A DNA stretch of 64,000 bases from CAZCFB01 sp964511535 (GTDB lineage Bacteria > Myxococcota_A > Polyangia > GCA-2747355 > CAZCFB01): NCBI GenBank assembly GCA_964511535.1, contig CAZEFW010000016.1, forward strand, positions 1 to 64,000, read 5' to 3'. Positions within the stretch are counted from its first letter, which is position 1, and every line of letters begins with the position of its first letter. The translations under genes and the position numbers were made by a program. Under the pieces are notes generated by a model that was not told the DNA's origin, did no database searches, and was given only the letters and a program-made list of their open reading frames with translations. This document shows, one piece after another, positions 49,906-59,735 of the stretch.

Positions 49906-52900
49906 TCAACCGAGGCGGCGCTTCTCCAGCGCTGACCCGTCGGGGGTGAAGCCGGCGGCCTTCAGCGCCGCCCGCGCCGGGCTCTCCAGCGCGGCCGCGC
50001 CGTTGACCTGCTCCACCCGCACCGCCCGGTGCCCCCGACGCAGCAGGCCCAGCAGGCTGGTCAGCCCGGCCGCCAGGGCGTCGGCCCCGAGCTCCGGATC
50101 GAACCAGAGGCGGCGCCCCGCGCCCTCGGCCCAGAGCAGCACCTCACCCTGCTGAATCACTGCGTGGTTGGTGGGACGCCGGGAGAAGGACCCGCCCCCG
50201 GGGCAGGCCATGCCCAGGGCCGGCGCCACGAAGGCTGGATCGCACGCGTTGAGCAGCACCGGCGCGCCCTGATCCTCTCGAGCGCTCTCGCCGCGGATGC
50301 GGTCCACGGCGCCCGCCGGAGCGAACTGGGCCGCGCCGAGGCCGGCGATGAACATCCCCCGCCGCAGCTCTCCGCACAGCTCCATGCTGCAGAGCAGCGG
50401 GTAGAGCGACCACCAGGTCACCGAGGGCTCCGTGGTCACCAGCTCCCGGGTCACCGCCCCGTACCGGTCCAGCTGCCGCTCCACCACGCGGCGCAGCTCG
50501 GATTCCAGATCCGGGTCGTCTCCGTCGTCCGCTGGTGGCGGCACAAGCGACCAGCGTCCGGACCAGGGGCCAGGCGTGGCCCCGGCGCGGCCCAGGCCGT
50601 GGGGCGAGCGCCGGCGTCGTCGTCGGGCGTAGCCGGACGGGCGCCCGGTCAACGGGTTGATGGACGGATCCGCGCGGGGTGGATCAAAGCCGAGGGCCAG
50701 GCCGCGACGCAGGGACTCGAACCGATCGTTGGTGGCCAGGCCCGCCCAGACCAGCTCCCACAGAGCAGCCTGGACCTGACCCAGGGGCAGGCCCGCGCCG
50801 GCGCGCAGGTCCGCGAGGAAGCTGGCCCCGCGCCCCGCCAGGGCCGCCTTGACCTGCGCGGCGTCGGCGGACAGCTCCGGCGGGTCCGGCGGCTGACCCG
50901 GCGCTCCGGTCTCGCCGCCTGGCAGCAGCCGAATCCGCCCCTTGCCCGCGCCGGTCCAGATCAGCGCTCCGGAGGCCACCAGATCGTCCAGCCACCGCGG
51001 CTGGTAATCCGCCACCCGGGGCGCGAGCAGCTCGCGCTCCAGCGCCGCCGCGGGCAGCGTCACCCCGCCGAGGTGGTTCACCGCCCGGGCCAGCGCGGCC
51101 TCGCCCGTGGGGGCAGGGCCGAGGAGCCGCTGCTTCTCCAGGGTCAGCCGCTGCAGCCGCGCCGGGGGCACCGCCTCCACCGCCTGGCGAGCCCGGGCCA
51201 TGGTGCCGCGCCGGATATGCTCCAGGTTGCCCCGGGTGCAGACCAGGGTGCGGGGGTCGCCCTCCAAAAAAGCGCCGCGCACCAGGCGACCCTCCCGGCG
51301 CAGGGTGGTCACCGCCGCCCGAACGTCGTGCAGGGCGAGGCCGAGGCGGCCGGCCAGCTCGTCCGGATCCACCGGGCCCAGGTGATCCGCCGCGCGCCGG
51401 ATGATCAGCCGCCGTGCCTCGGCCGGGGTCACCTCCGGTGCGGGCAAGCCGTCTGCCTCGTCAGCGCCTGCCAGGGGGGCCGGGTGGTGGGCCAGGCGCA
51501 CAAGGCCCAGGTCCTCGGCGGCGCACACCCAGGCCGCGCCCTCCACCGAGAAGGTGCAGAGCCGCCCGTCGGCCACCAGGGCCTCCACCCACTGCTCGAC
51601 ATCGCCGGTGGTGACCCGGCGAGGCAGCCCGTCCCGGGGCAGCACCCCGAGGCGCAGCACCGTGGCCAACAGCTCGTCCGGGCTGGTGGCGCGGGTCCAG
51701 TCATGCTCCCCCTGCCATCGCGCCTGCAGCTCGCTGGACGTCTCCGGCGAGAGCAGCCCGTCGAGGCCGCCCCGGCCCAGGGCCTGATCCAGCAGCTCGC
51801 GGCTGGCCTGCAGCCGCCGGATCCGCCGCTCGGCCCGGGGCTCGTCGTACTCGTACATGTAGACGGCCATGAACCGGTTGAGCACCCCCGAGGCCACGGC
51901 CGAAGGGGTCTCGCTGGTGTGCCTGACCACCTGCACCTCGCCGTCGCCCACCTGCCGGGCCAGCCGCGCCAGCCGGGGCATGTCCAGCATGTCCACCAGG
52001 CACTCGCGCAGGGTCTCGATGCGCACCGGGAAGTCGGGCAGCCCGGCGGTGGCCTCCTGCAGATCCTTGGCCCTGAGCCGCTGCAGCCAGAGCGGGTTGC
52101 GCTGGCGCACGCCCCGGGTGCCGAGCACCAGGAACCGCGCCGCGTTGTGGCGGAACACCGCCCCGTACAGCGGCGAAGCGGGCAGCTCGTCCAGCACCCG
52201 CCGCTCGAGCTCGTCGGGATCCATCCCCTCCAGCAGGTCCATGGGCGGCGGCCCTTCCCCCGCGGGCAACCGGAGCAGCAGCGCGTTGTCGTCGCTCATC
52301 ACCTGCGGATCCACCCCGAGGCGGTCGCGCAGCTGCGCCCGCAGCGCCATGGCCAGGGGCGCGTTGACGCGGTTGCCGAAGATGCTGTGGATGACGAGCT
52401 GGTGATCGCCCAGGTCATCCAGGGTCGCCTCCACCACCAGCTGGCGGTGGGTGCCCACGGGGTGACCGCCGCGCCGCTGGCGGCGGAAATACTCCACCAG
52501 GTTGTGTGCGGACCAGGGATCCACCGGGTGGGTCTCCTGAAGCCATCGCTCCGCGGCGTCGGGATCCTCTACCCGTCGGTACATGGCCTCGCGGAAGCGG
52601 CCCACCTCCTCGCTCAGCTCGGCGTCCCGGCCGAAGTGCCCGCCCTTCCAGAACGGCACCACCGCCTGCCGGCCCGGGGCGGGGGTCACCACCACCTTCT
52701 CCCGGTCGATCTCCTGGATCCGCCAGGAGGCCGAGGCGAAGGCGATGACATCGCCCACCTGGCGCTCGTAGACGAACTCCTCCTCCAGCTCCCCCAGGCG
52801 CGCGCCGTCGGGCAGCGCCAGCCGATAGTAGCCCTGGTCGGGGATGGTCCCGCCCGACGTCACCACCAGCAAGCGGGCGCCGCGGCGGGGCGTCACCAGA

Positions 52901-54360
52901 TCGGTGGTGCGCTCCCAGGTCAGCTTGGCGGTCAGCCCCCGCGCCACCTCGGCCGGGTACCGCCCGGCCATCAGCTCCAGCACCGCGCGGTAGGTGTCCC
53001 GGGTCAGCGCCCGGAACGGCGCGGCCTGGCGGAACAGCGCCAGCAACTCGTCGCCCCGCCGCGGCGCCATGGCCACCTCGGCCAGGACATGCTGGCCCAC
53101 CACGTCCAGGGCCCCCTGGATCGGCGCTGCCTGCTCCAGCTCCCGGTCCAGCATGCGCCGCCCCACCACCGCGCACTCCACCAGGTCCTCGCGGTACAGC
53201 GGCATCAGGCGGCCCTTGCTCTCGGCGTCCAGCAGGTGGCCAGCCCGGCCCACCCGCTGCAGCCCTGCCGACACCTCCCCGGGCGAGCCGAGCTGCAGCA
53301 CCAGATCGATGGCGCCCACGTCGATGCCGAGCTCCAGGGTGCCGGTGGAGATGAGCGCCGGCAGATCACCCGCCTTGAGCCGCTCCTCCAGCTCCTGGCG
53401 CACCCCGGCCGCCAGGGCCGAGTGGTGCGGTATGCACAGCTCCTCTTCTGCCAGCTCGTTGACCGCCCGCGCCACCCGCTCGGCCTGGGCGCGCATGCGC
53501 ACGAAGATGAGGGTGGTGCCATGGGCGCGCACCAGCTCCAGGATGCGCGGGTACACCTCCGGCCACACCGAGGCGTCGGGCAGGGCGGTGAAGTCCTCCA
53601 CCGGCGAGACCACCTGCAGGTCCATATCCTTGCGCTGCCCCGCGTCCACCAGGGTCACCGGCCGCTGCTCGCCGTCGGAGTCGTGGCCCCCGAGGAAGCG
53701 GCCGGCCAGCGCCAGGGGCTGCACCGTGGCCGACAGCCCGATGCGTACTGGCGGCGCCGGGCAGAGGGCCTCCAGACGCTCCAGGCTCAGCGCGAGGCTG
53801 GCGCCGCGCTTGTTGCCCAGCAGCGCGTGCACCTCGTCCACGATCACATGCCGCACGCCGGGCAGCAGAACCTCCCGGGCGCGCTCGGAGGCGAGCAGGA
53901 TGAACAGCGACTCCGGCGTGGTGATGAGGATGTGCGGCGGCTTGCGCAGCATGGCCGAGCGCCGGGACTGGGGCGTGTCGCCGGTGCGCACCGCAACGCG
54001 CACTCGCGGCGCGGGCAGCCCCAGGCGGCGGGCCTCCGCGCGCGCCCCGGCCAGCGGCTGCGTCAGGTTGCGCTCCACGTCATACCCCAGCGCCTTCAAC
54101 GGAGAGATATACAACGTGGACGTGGAGGTGGACGTCGACGTCGACGAGCCCAGCTCCCGCAGCAGCTCATCGATGCACCACAGGAACGCCGCCAGGGTCT
54201 TGCCGCTGCCGGTGGGCGCGGTGATCAGGGTGTTGTCGCCCCTGGTGATGGCCGGCCACCCGAGCACCTGCGGCGGGCTCGGCGCGTCGAAGGTGCGGGC
54301 GAACCACCCCCGCACCGCCGGGCTGAACGGCGCCAGCGCCGGGTGCTCGGCGCTGCTCAT
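49906..54360 (-). CDS. lhr: Large ATP-dependent helicase Lhr
   Basis: A 1484-residue SF2 helicase, full length for the Lhr family. RecA-like motor 1 has Walker A APTGSGKT (48-55), DEVH box and SATVQPL; motor 2 has STGTLELGIDVG and LQRVGRAGH. The Lhr core winged-helix and Lhr-specific domains follow, then a long C-terminal extension. The (ST)5 stretch at 72-82, from a hexanucleotide repeat, sits next to motif I. ATG at 54360 overlaps the alkyl-DHAP synthase stop (ATGA). Lhr acts in nucleic-acid repair or RNA metabolism; its link to the neighbours is not obvious. Confidence 0.92.
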   Translation of the reverse strand: MSSAEHPALAPFSPAVRGWFARTFDAPSPPQVLGWPAITRGDNTLITAPTGSGKTLAAFLWCIDELLRELGSSTSTSTSTSTLYISPLKALGYDVERNLTQPLAGARAEARRLGLPAPRVRVAVRTGDTPQSRRSAMLRKPPHILITTPESLFILLASERAREVLLPGVRHVIVDEVHALLGNKRGASLALSLERLEALCPAPPVRIGLSATVQPLALAGRFLGGHDSDGEQRPVTLVDAGQRKDMDLQVVSPVEDFTALPDASVWPEVYPRILELVRAHGTTLIFVRMRAQAERVARAVNELAEEELCIPHHSALAAGVRQELEERLKAGDLPALISTGTLELGIDVGAIDLVLQLGSPGEVSAGLQRVGRAGHLLDAESKGRLMPLYREDLVECAVVGRRMLDRELEQAAPIQGALDVVGQHVLAEVAMAPRRGDELLALFRQAAPFRALTRDTYRAVLELMAGRYPAEVARGLTAKLTWERTTDLVTPRRGARLLVVTSGGTIPDQGYYRLALPDGARLGELEEEFVYERQVGDVIAFASASWRIQEIDREKVVVTPAPGRQAVVPFWKGGHFGRDAELSEEVGRFREAMYRRVEDPDAAERWLQETHPVDPWSAHNLVEYFRRQRRGGHPVGTHRQLVVEATLDDLGDHQLVIHSIFGNRVNAPLAMALRAQLRDRLGVDPQVMSDDNALLLRLPAGEGPPPMDLLEGMDPDELERRVLDELPASPLYGAVFRHNAARFLVLGTRGVRQRNPLWLQRLRAKDLQEATAGLPDFPVRIETLRECLVDMLDMPRLARLARQVGDGEVQVVRHTSETPSAVASGVLNRFMAVYMYEYDEPRAERRIRRLQASRELLDQALGRGGLDGLLSPETSSELQARWQGEHDWTRATSPDELLATVLRLGVLPRDGLPRRVTTGDVEQWVEALVADGRLCTFSVEGAAWVCAAEDLGLVRLAHHPAPLAGADEADGLPAPEVTPAEARRLIIRRAADHLGPVDPDELAGRLGLALHDVRAAVTTLRREGRLVRGAFLEGDPRTLVCTRGNLEHIRRGTMARARQAVEAVPPARLQRLTLEKQRLLGPAPTGEAALARAVNHLGGVTLPAAALERELLAPRVADYQPRWLDDLVASGALIWTGAGKGRIRLLPGGETGAPGQPPDPPELSADAAQVKAALAGRGASFLADLRAGAGLPLGQVQAALWELVWAGLATNDRFESLRRGLALGFDPPRADPSINPLTGRPSGYARRRRRRSPHGLGRAGATPGPWSGRWSLVPPPADDGDDPDLESELRRVVERQLDRYGAVTRELVTTEPSVTWWSLYPLLCSMELCGELRRGMFIAGLGAAQFAPAGAVDRIRGESAREDQGAPVLLNACDPAFVAPALGMACPGGGSFSRRPTNHAVIQQGEVLLWAEGAGRRLWFDPELGADALAAGLTSLLGLLRRGHRAVRVEQVNGAAALESPARAALKAAGFTPDGSALEKRRLG
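54115..54148 (-). repeat. Hexanucleotide repeat encoding Ser-Thr dipeptides in lhr
   Basis: Alternating GTCGAC/GTCCAC-like hexamers encode about five Ser-Thr pairs just after the Walker A helix region of Lhr. The loop is at the protein surface in SF2 helicases, so length change should be tolerated. Confidence 0.7.
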
Positions 54361-56009
54361 CCCTCGTCGCCCAGCCCGTACGCGCCCGGGTTGAGGATGC
54401 CGCGCGGATCCAGCTCCGCCTTGAGCGCCCGGAACGCGCCGTGCGCCACTGACCCCACATGCTCCGGGTACCAGGGCGCGAACAGCCGGCCCACGCCGTG
54501 GTGGTGCGACAGGGAGCCGCCGTTTTTCACCACCGCGTCGATGATGCCCCGGTGATACGCCGTGTAATCCTCCACCGGCTGCTCCAGGTCCATGGGGGTC
54601 AGCACGATGAAGTACAGGTTCGCCCCGCTCTCGTAGGCGTGGGAGATGTGGGTCATGCACACGCTGTTGGGCCGCGCCTTGACCACCGCGCGCACCCCCT
54701 GCCACAGCCGCGGCAGGTTGGACCAGCTGGTGGACGTCTCGAGGGTGTCGGTGAGCACGCCGTAGTCCATCAGATCGTCGCGCAGGTACGGATCGTGGAA
54801 GCGGCGCTTCATCCACGAGCGCAGGGGCTTGGACCCGAGGGGCAGCCCGCCCCTGCGCAGGGCCATCACCTTGGCCCGGGCGGCGGTGTTGATGGACGTG
54901 AGCCGATCCCCCTCGGTGGCGGCGATCATCAGCGCCCGCTCGCCGGGCCGGTAGCCCAGCCGATTCATGGTGCGGTCCACGCCGCCGCCGGCCATGCCGT
55001 CGAGGGTCAGGGCCACCTCGGTCTCCTCCGGATCGCTCAGCCGGCACACCCCGGGGTGGCCCACGCCGGACTGCAGCAGCTCACGGATGCACTCTGCGCC
55101 GTCCTCGAAGCTGCGGAACATGAAGGTCAGCGGGCGCATCCCCTCGGGGCGGTGGGGGAAGGCTCGCAGGGTCACCTCGGAGATGACGCCCAGGGCGCCC
55201 TCGCTGCCCACCACCAGCTGGGTGAAGTCAGGCCCCAGGGCGGCGCGGGGGAAGGGCCGCGTGGCCAGCACCCCGGCCGGCGCGACGCAGCGCAGGCCCA
55301 GCACCAAGTCCTCGATCTTGCCGTAGTAGGTGGACTGCTGGCCGGCGCCACGCCCGGCCACCCAGCCGCCCACGGTGGAGTACTCGAAGGACTGGGGGAA
55401 GTGGCCGCAGGTCAGGCCCCTGTCGTTGAGCTGCGCCTCGTAGGCGGGCCCGTAGATCCCTGGCTGCACGCGCACGGTCAGGTCCTGCTCGTTGACCTCC
55501 AGCACCGCCTTCATGTGCCGCGTCAGGTCGAGGCAGACGCCGCCCGCCGGCGACTCCAGGCCGCGGGTGACCGAGCTGCGGCCGCCCGCCGGCACCAGGG
55601 GGGTGCGGGTCTCGTCGCAGATGCGCACCACCTCGGCCACCTGCTGCTCGTCGCGCGGGTGCACCACCGCGTCGGGGGCGGTGTCCACCTGGCCCAGGCG
55701 CATGCGCATCAGGTCGAGGAAGGTGGAGCCGCAGCCGTGCAGGGCGCGGGCGTGATCACCGGTCTGCACGTCGTCGCTCCCCACCGCGTCCTCGAGCTGC
55801 CGCAGGGTGTCGGGCGCCAGGTTGCGAGTGGGCAGCTCGGGCACCTCCTCCAGGCCCGGCCGGAAGGGCCGCTCCAGCCGCTCGGCAGGGAGCTGCAAGG
55901 TATCGCGGATGAAGTCCCGCAGGCGGTCGTCCACGTCGTAGAAGACGTCGGCGGCGCCCCACTTGAAGATGGACCGGAACGAGGTGGGCGAAAAATCTCT
56001 GATCTGCAT
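54357..56009 (-). CDS. Alkyl-dihydroxyacetonephosphate synthase-like FAD enzyme
   Basis: A 550-residue FAD-binding enzyme of the VAO/PCMH family. The PCMH FAD domain (about 110-290) carries PRDEQQVAEVVRICDE, PAGGRSSVTRG, HFPQSFEYSTVGGWVAGRGAG and TQLVVGSEGALGVI; the C-terminal cap has the HHHGVGRLFAPWYPEHVG segment that is typical of AGPS. The family makes the ether bond of ether lipids from acyl-DHAP; in myxobacteria this feeds developmental ether lipids. Start at ATG 56009 with GGAG upstream; the frame is open to 56057 but would overlap the previous gene. Overlaps lhr by 4 nt. Confidence 0.85.
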   Translation of the reverse strand: MQIRDFSPTSFRSIFKWGAADVFYDVDDRLRDFIRDTLQLPAERLERPFRPGLEEVPELPTRNLAPDTLRQLEDAVGSDDVQTGDHARALHGCGSTFLDLMRMRLGQVDTAPDAVVHPRDEQQVAEVVRICDETRTPLVPAGGRSSVTRGLESPAGGVCLDLTRHMKAVLEVNEQDLTVRVQPGIYGPAYEAQLNDRGLTCGHFPQSFEYSTVGGWVAGRGAGQQSTYYGKIEDLVLGLRCVAPAGVLATRPFPRAALGPDFTQLVVGSEGALGVISEVTLRAFPHRPEGMRPLTFMFRSFEDGAECIRELLQSGVGHPGVCRLSDPEETEVALTLDGMAGGGVDRTMNRLGYRPGERALMIAATEGDRLTSINTAARAKVMALRRGGLPLGSKPLRSWMKRRFHDPYLRDDLMDYGVLTDTLETSTSWSNLPRLWQGVRAVVKARPNSVCMTHISHAYESGANLYFIVLTPMDLEQPVEDYTAYHRGIIDAVVKNGGSLSHHHGVGRLFAPWYPEHVGSVAHGAFRALKAELDPRGILNPGAYGLGDEG

Positions 56010-56053
56010 GAGCGGCTCCGTGACGGTGAGGGACCGAGTATACCTCTGGCCGC

Positions 56054-57871
56054 TCACTCCCTGAACGGGTGAGGCAGCGTGGCCGGCAAGCGCCGGGTCT
56101 CGCCGGGTACGGGCGGGCTGAACGGGCGGACGCGCCCCTGCACCATTGCGCGCCAGATCAGCGACGGGTGCTCCAGCGGGACCGGGAAGCGGAAGGTGAC
56201 CTGCAAGGGCCGGCCGTCGTCAGTGATCCGGTCCACGTGGGCCACGAAGTCCGGGTGCCTGCGCGTTTCGCCCGGGCGGAAGGTGTGCCGCGGGTGCCAG
56301 AACAGGTGGTCTGTGCTGTTGCCGAGGAAGCCACCCTCCGCGGTGATGGTCAGGGCCCGGGGACCCGGGCGCGTGAGGGACAGGTCGGTGGACAGCGCGG
56401 CCAGCTGCGCTGCCCGCCGCGGCGCCGGCAGCCCCGCGGCCTGGCGAATGGCCGGGATGTACATGGTGAGCATGTCGTAGCTGTTGATCATCAGCAGCGT
56501 GCGCTGACTCACCGCCGGATCCCTGCCCGCGGACCGCTGGGCCACGCGCTCCACGAAGTCGGTCACCACCGGCACCGCCAGGACGCTTACCGCCAGGCTC
56601 AGGGCGGCCAGGGGCAGGTGAAGCACCAGCAACAGCCGGGCCAGGCCCAGGCGCCAGCGACGGTGGGCGCGGCGGCGCTTGTTGCCGCCCATCAGGTTCA
56701 GGTCCCGCGCCAGCGCCGCCAGCAACCCGAACGCGCCGATGCCTGTGAACAGGGTGAGGCGGGTCATGGGGAAGGCCGCGCACGCGGGCAGGGCGGACAG
56801 CGCCATGCCGATGGCCCAGAACCGGGCCCGGGCCGACCGCGCCAGCAGCGGCCGGACCAGGGCAGCAACCGCCGCCAGGGTGGCCACCCCCGCCAGGGAC
56901 ATGCCGAGCTGCGCCGCCCGGGGCATGGCTGACCAGGGATCGGCGGTGAGCTGGCTCCACTGCGACAGCATCAGCACCGGCCAGCGCTCCAGCACGCCGA
57001 GGGCGAACTGCGCCGGCTCCCCCGCGGGGTCGAGGTACAGCCCGCCGCCGATGGCGCCGTGGCCCAGGGCGGTGTAGGCCGCGCGCCAGGCCAGCACCAG
57101 GGCGGCCACCGGCGCCAGGCAGAGCAGCCGCCGGGGCAGGGGGCCGCGGTCGAGGGTGAGCTGGTACGCCGCCATGTACGCCACGACCCCGAGGCCCGCC
57201 TCGGCGGACAGCAGGGAGAGCAGGGTGCAGAGCAGGCTGGCCCCCAGGCGCCATGTGCGCCCCGCGCGCCGCCAGCGCACGTGCAGGTGCAGGGCCAGCG
57301 TCGCCCACACCAGGGCCACCGCCGCGTTGCGGTTGGCCAGCCAGGCCGCGGGCAGGGCGTGGGCGTCATCCACCGCGAACATCAGCGCCGCGAGACCTGA
57401 CATGGCGAAGGCGGCGCCGCCCAGCTCGCGGTAGAGGCGCGCCACCAAAAACACGCCGAGGCCGAACCAGAGCAGGCTGTGCAGGTGGTGCAGCGGGAAG
57501 ATATCCGGCCAGAGCCAGTGGTCCAGCATGTGCGTCGCGGCGGTGACCGGGCGGAAGAAGCTGCCCCGGAGGTCGGGCGAGGCCCACCAGGGCAGTAAGC
57601 CCGAGCGCCACAGCTCCGCCCTGTTGGCCGGGTCGTCGGGCAGGAAGTTGAACAGCTGCAGCAGCGGCTGATCGCTCATGTAGCTCGGGCCCCACCCCTG
57701 CAGCGCCGCCAGGTGGAAGTAGTCGTCGATGGCCAGGTGGCCGCCCAGGGCGGGCAGGCAGAGCGCGACCGCCACCGCGGCCACAACGGCAGGGGCCATG
57801 GAGTGGGACAGCAGCGGGGCAGCGCGCGCCAGCAGCGGCGGCCGGCCCCCCTCGACGGGGTCGGGCGGCAT
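56054..57871 (-). CDS. Multipass membrane protein, GT-C-like
   Basis: A 605-residue protein with about 10-12 TM helices and a 120-residue soluble C-terminus. HLAIDDYFHLAA near the N-terminus is a DD-type motif in the first loop, as in GT-C glycosyltransferases; FPLHHLHSLLWFGLGVFLVA resembles the second family mark. It shares this layout with the TMTC-like protein at 45018-46853 but lacks TPRs. Donor and acceptor unknown. SD GGAG precedes ATG 57871. It is the first gene of the minus-strand run with the AGPS-like and lhr genes, 44 nt ahead. Confidence 0.6.
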   Translation of the reverse strand: MPPDPVEGGRPPLLARAAPLLSHSMAPAVVAAVAVALCLPALGGHLAIDDYFHLAALQGWGPSYMSDQPLLQLFNFLPDDPANRAELWRSGLLPWWASPDLRGSFFRPVTAATHMLDHWLWPDIFPLHHLHSLLWFGLGVFLVARLYRELGGAAFAMSGLAALMFAVDDAHALPAAWLANRNAAVALVWATLALHLHVRWRRAGRTWRLGASLLCTLLSLLSAEAGLGVVAYMAAYQLTLDRGPLPRRLLCLAPVAALVLAWRAAYTALGHGAIGGGLYLDPAGEPAQFALGVLERWPVLMLSQWSQLTADPWSAMPRAAQLGMSLAGVATLAAVAALVRPLLARSARARFWAIGMALSALPACAAFPMTRLTLFTGIGAFGLLAALARDLNLMGGNKRRRAHRRWRLGLARLLLVLHLPLAALSLAVSVLAVPVVTDFVERVAQRSAGRDPAVSQRTLLMINSYDMLTMYIPAIRQAAGLPAPRRAAQLAALSTDLSLTRPGPRALTITAEGGFLGNSTDHLFWHPRHTFRPGETRRHPDFVAHVDRITDDGRPLQVTFRFPVPLEHPSLIWRAMVQGRVRPFSPPVPGETRRLPATLPHPFRE

Positions 57872-57960
57872 TGGGGCTCCGGTCAGGGCGGTCTCGCGAT
57901 GATAGCGGGTTCCCCGGGCGCCCGGCCATGGAATACTATGCCCACTCCAAGGAGGTGCAC

Positions 57961-59040
57961 ATGAGCTGGCTGGGAAAGGTCATCGGCGGCAGCATCGGCT
58001 TCGCAGTGGGCGGGCCAGTGGGAGCCATCATCGGCGCCGGCGTGGGCCACCTGGCCGACGACGCCGGCGAAGAGGGCGCGGACGAGGCCCAGGGGGCCGG
58101 GCCGCCGCTGAAGATGCACCTGAGCCATGCTGACGATGAGCTGGGCCGTCGCTACCGCGTCACGCTCGACCCGCCCCAGCCGGACGGGACGGTGTGCATG
58201 ATCTCCTTCCTGGACGAGGAGGGCAGGCCGGTGCTCGGGCGCGATTACTTCCGCGACGAGCAGGACGCCTTCACCACCCTGGCGCCGGTTCGCGGCGCGG
58301 TCGCCCGGCTGTACATCCCCTTCGGCGCCATGCAGTACGGCCTGGCGCGGGAGCTGTTGATGCAAGTGGACGCGCTGGAGCGGCTGGGGGACAGCGATCG
58401 GGTCCGCCACCGGGGCGGCGCGGTGCAGCGGGTGCAGGTGCCAGCGCCGCCGACCTGGAGCATGGTGGGCTATCTGCGGCCGCTGCTGGACCTGTGCATG
58501 GCCGTGGTCATGGCCGACGACCGGGTTCAGCGCGCCGAGGTGCGCGCGGTCAAGGCGTACCTCACCGACGCCTTCGAGCTGCAGCCGGAGCACATGGCCG
58601 ACCTGAAGCAGGCCATGAAGGCCGACCCGATCACGGACATCCCGGCGGCGGTGCGGAGCGCCCAGTTCCGGGCGCCCTGGATCACCCCGGAGGACCTGCT
58701 GGAGCTGCTGGCCCGGGTCTCGCGCTGCGACGGCGACGTGCACCGGGGGGAGGTCGCCGTCATCAGCCAGGCAGCGCGCGCGGCCGGGGTGACGGGTGAG
58801 CAATGGTCAGCGCTGGCCGCCGAGGTCGGCCTGGGGGACGTGACCGGCGCCCACGCCGTGTTCGGCGTCGGGCCAGAGGCCACGCGGCAGGAGCTCCAGG
58901 CCGCCTACCGCAGCCTGGTGGCGCAGTACCACCCGGACCGGGTGGCCAACCTCGCGCCCGAGTTCCAGGAGGTGGCCCACGACAAGATGACCGAGATCAA
59001 CGCCGCCTGGGAGGACCTCAAGCGGCTGGGGCATGTGTAG
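57961..59040 (+). CDS. TerB-like/J-domain protein
   Basis: A 359-residue protein. Residues about 5-30 are a glycine zipper-like hydrophobic stretch (IGGSIGFAVGGPVGAIIGAG). A beta-rich domain at about 45-140 is unrecognised. A TerB-like helical bundle follows (about 160-285; LLDLCMAVVMADDRVQRAEV, VSRCDGDVHRGEVAVI), then a C-terminal J domain with HPD (AAYRSLVAQYHPDRVANLAP). The combination resembles DjlA-type co-chaperones with an extra N-terminal part. ATG 57961 has AAGGAGGTG just upstream. Confidence 0.78.
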   Translation: MSWLGKVIGGSIGFAVGGPVGAIIGAGVGHLADDAGEEGADEAQGAGPPLKMHLSHADDELGRRYRVTLDPPQPDGTVCMISFLDEEGRPVLGRDYFRDEQDAFTTLAPVRGAVARLYIPFGAMQYGLARELLMQVDALERLGDSDRVRHRGGAVQRVQVPAPPTWSMVGYLRPLLDLCMAVVMADDRVQRAEVRAVKAYLTDAFELQPEHMADLKQAMKADPITDIPAAVRSAQFRAPWITPEDLLELLARVSRCDGDVHRGEVAVISQAARAAGVTGEQWSALAAEVGLGDVTGAHAVFGVGPEATRQELQAAYRSLVAQYHPDRVANLAPEFQEVAHDKMTEINAAWEDLKRLGHV

Positions 59041-59099
59041 CGACCGTTGCCCCCCGAGGCCGTGACAGGCTCGTGACACGCGGCCACCATCTTTGCCCC

Positions 59100-59735
59100 A
59101 TGAAGCTGAAGCGAAGGGAAGCGTTCTCCCACTACTCCCACCTGCTGGGCGCCCTGGCGTCTCTGGTGGGGGTCGCCCTGCTGGCGGCCCGCAGCCGCAC
59201 GCCGGCGCTGCTGGCGGTGTCCATGGCCTACGGCCTGTCCATGACCTTCATGTTCTCGGCCAGCGCGCTCTACCACCGCTACAAGGTGGAGGAGAAGGGC
59301 GATGGGCTGCTGCGGCGGCTGGACCACCTGGCCATCTTCTTCATGATCGCCGGCAGCTACACGCCGGTGTGCTACGTGCACCTGACCGGGGCCTGGCGCT
59401 GGAGCATTCTCGCCGTGCAGTGGGGCCTCGTGCTGCTGGGGGCGCTGTTCAAGCTGTACTTCATCGGGGCGCCGCGGGCGGCGGCCGCCGGCATCTACCT
59501 GGTCATGGGCTGGATCGTATTGATCCCCCTGAGCCAGCTGCTGGCCAGCCTGAGCAGCGCCGACCTGTGGTTGCTCTTCATCGGCGGCGCGGCCTACAGC
59601 CTCGGTGGCATCTTCTACGCGCTCAAGCGCCCCAACCCGCTGCCCGGTCTGTTCGGCTTCCACGAGGTGTTCCACGTCATGGTGCTGGTGGGGGCGGCGG
59701 TTCACTACTGGGCCATCTATCGCATCCTCGGCTGA
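59100..59735 (+). CDS. trhA: Hemolysin III/PAQR family membrane protein
   Basis: A 211-residue protein with seven TM helices. Family residues: SHYSHLLGA at the N-terminus, SALYHRYKV after TM2, LDHLAIFFMIAGSYTP, and the final HEVFHVMVLVGAAVHYW with the metal-binding His pair. These PAQR proteins are thought to be hydrolases or membrane-homeostasis factors; haemolysis is a historical label. The gene begins 59 nt after the J-domain gene and has no clear SD. Confidence 0.88.
   Translation: MKLKRREAFSHYSHLLGALASLVGVALLAARSRTPALLAVSMAYGLSMTFMFSASALYHRYKVEEKGDGLLRRLDHLAIFFMIAGSYTPVCYVHLTGAWRWSILAVQWGLVLLGALFKLYFIGAPRAAAAGIYLVMGWIVLIPLSQLLASLSSADLWLLFIGGAAYSLGGIFYALKRPNPLPGLFGFHEVFHVMVLVGAAVHYWAIYRILG

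Noticed and set aside
46759..49935. Plus-strand frame of 1058 codons opposite pseudokinase 3 and the MBL gene
   Set aside because: It runs across two real minus-strand genes and an octamer repeat, with no recognisable domain.
50029..54555. Very long open frame of 1508 codons on the plus strand opposite lhr
   Set aside because: It is the complement of a clearly conserved gene, its protein is rich in Arg, Gly, Ala, His and Gln without domains, and such frames are usual in GC-rich DNA.
54361..55047. N-terminal extension of lhr
   Set aside because: The extension is the AGPS-like gene in another frame; the conserved helicase N-terminus starts at 54360, where an ATG overlaps the AGPS-like stop.
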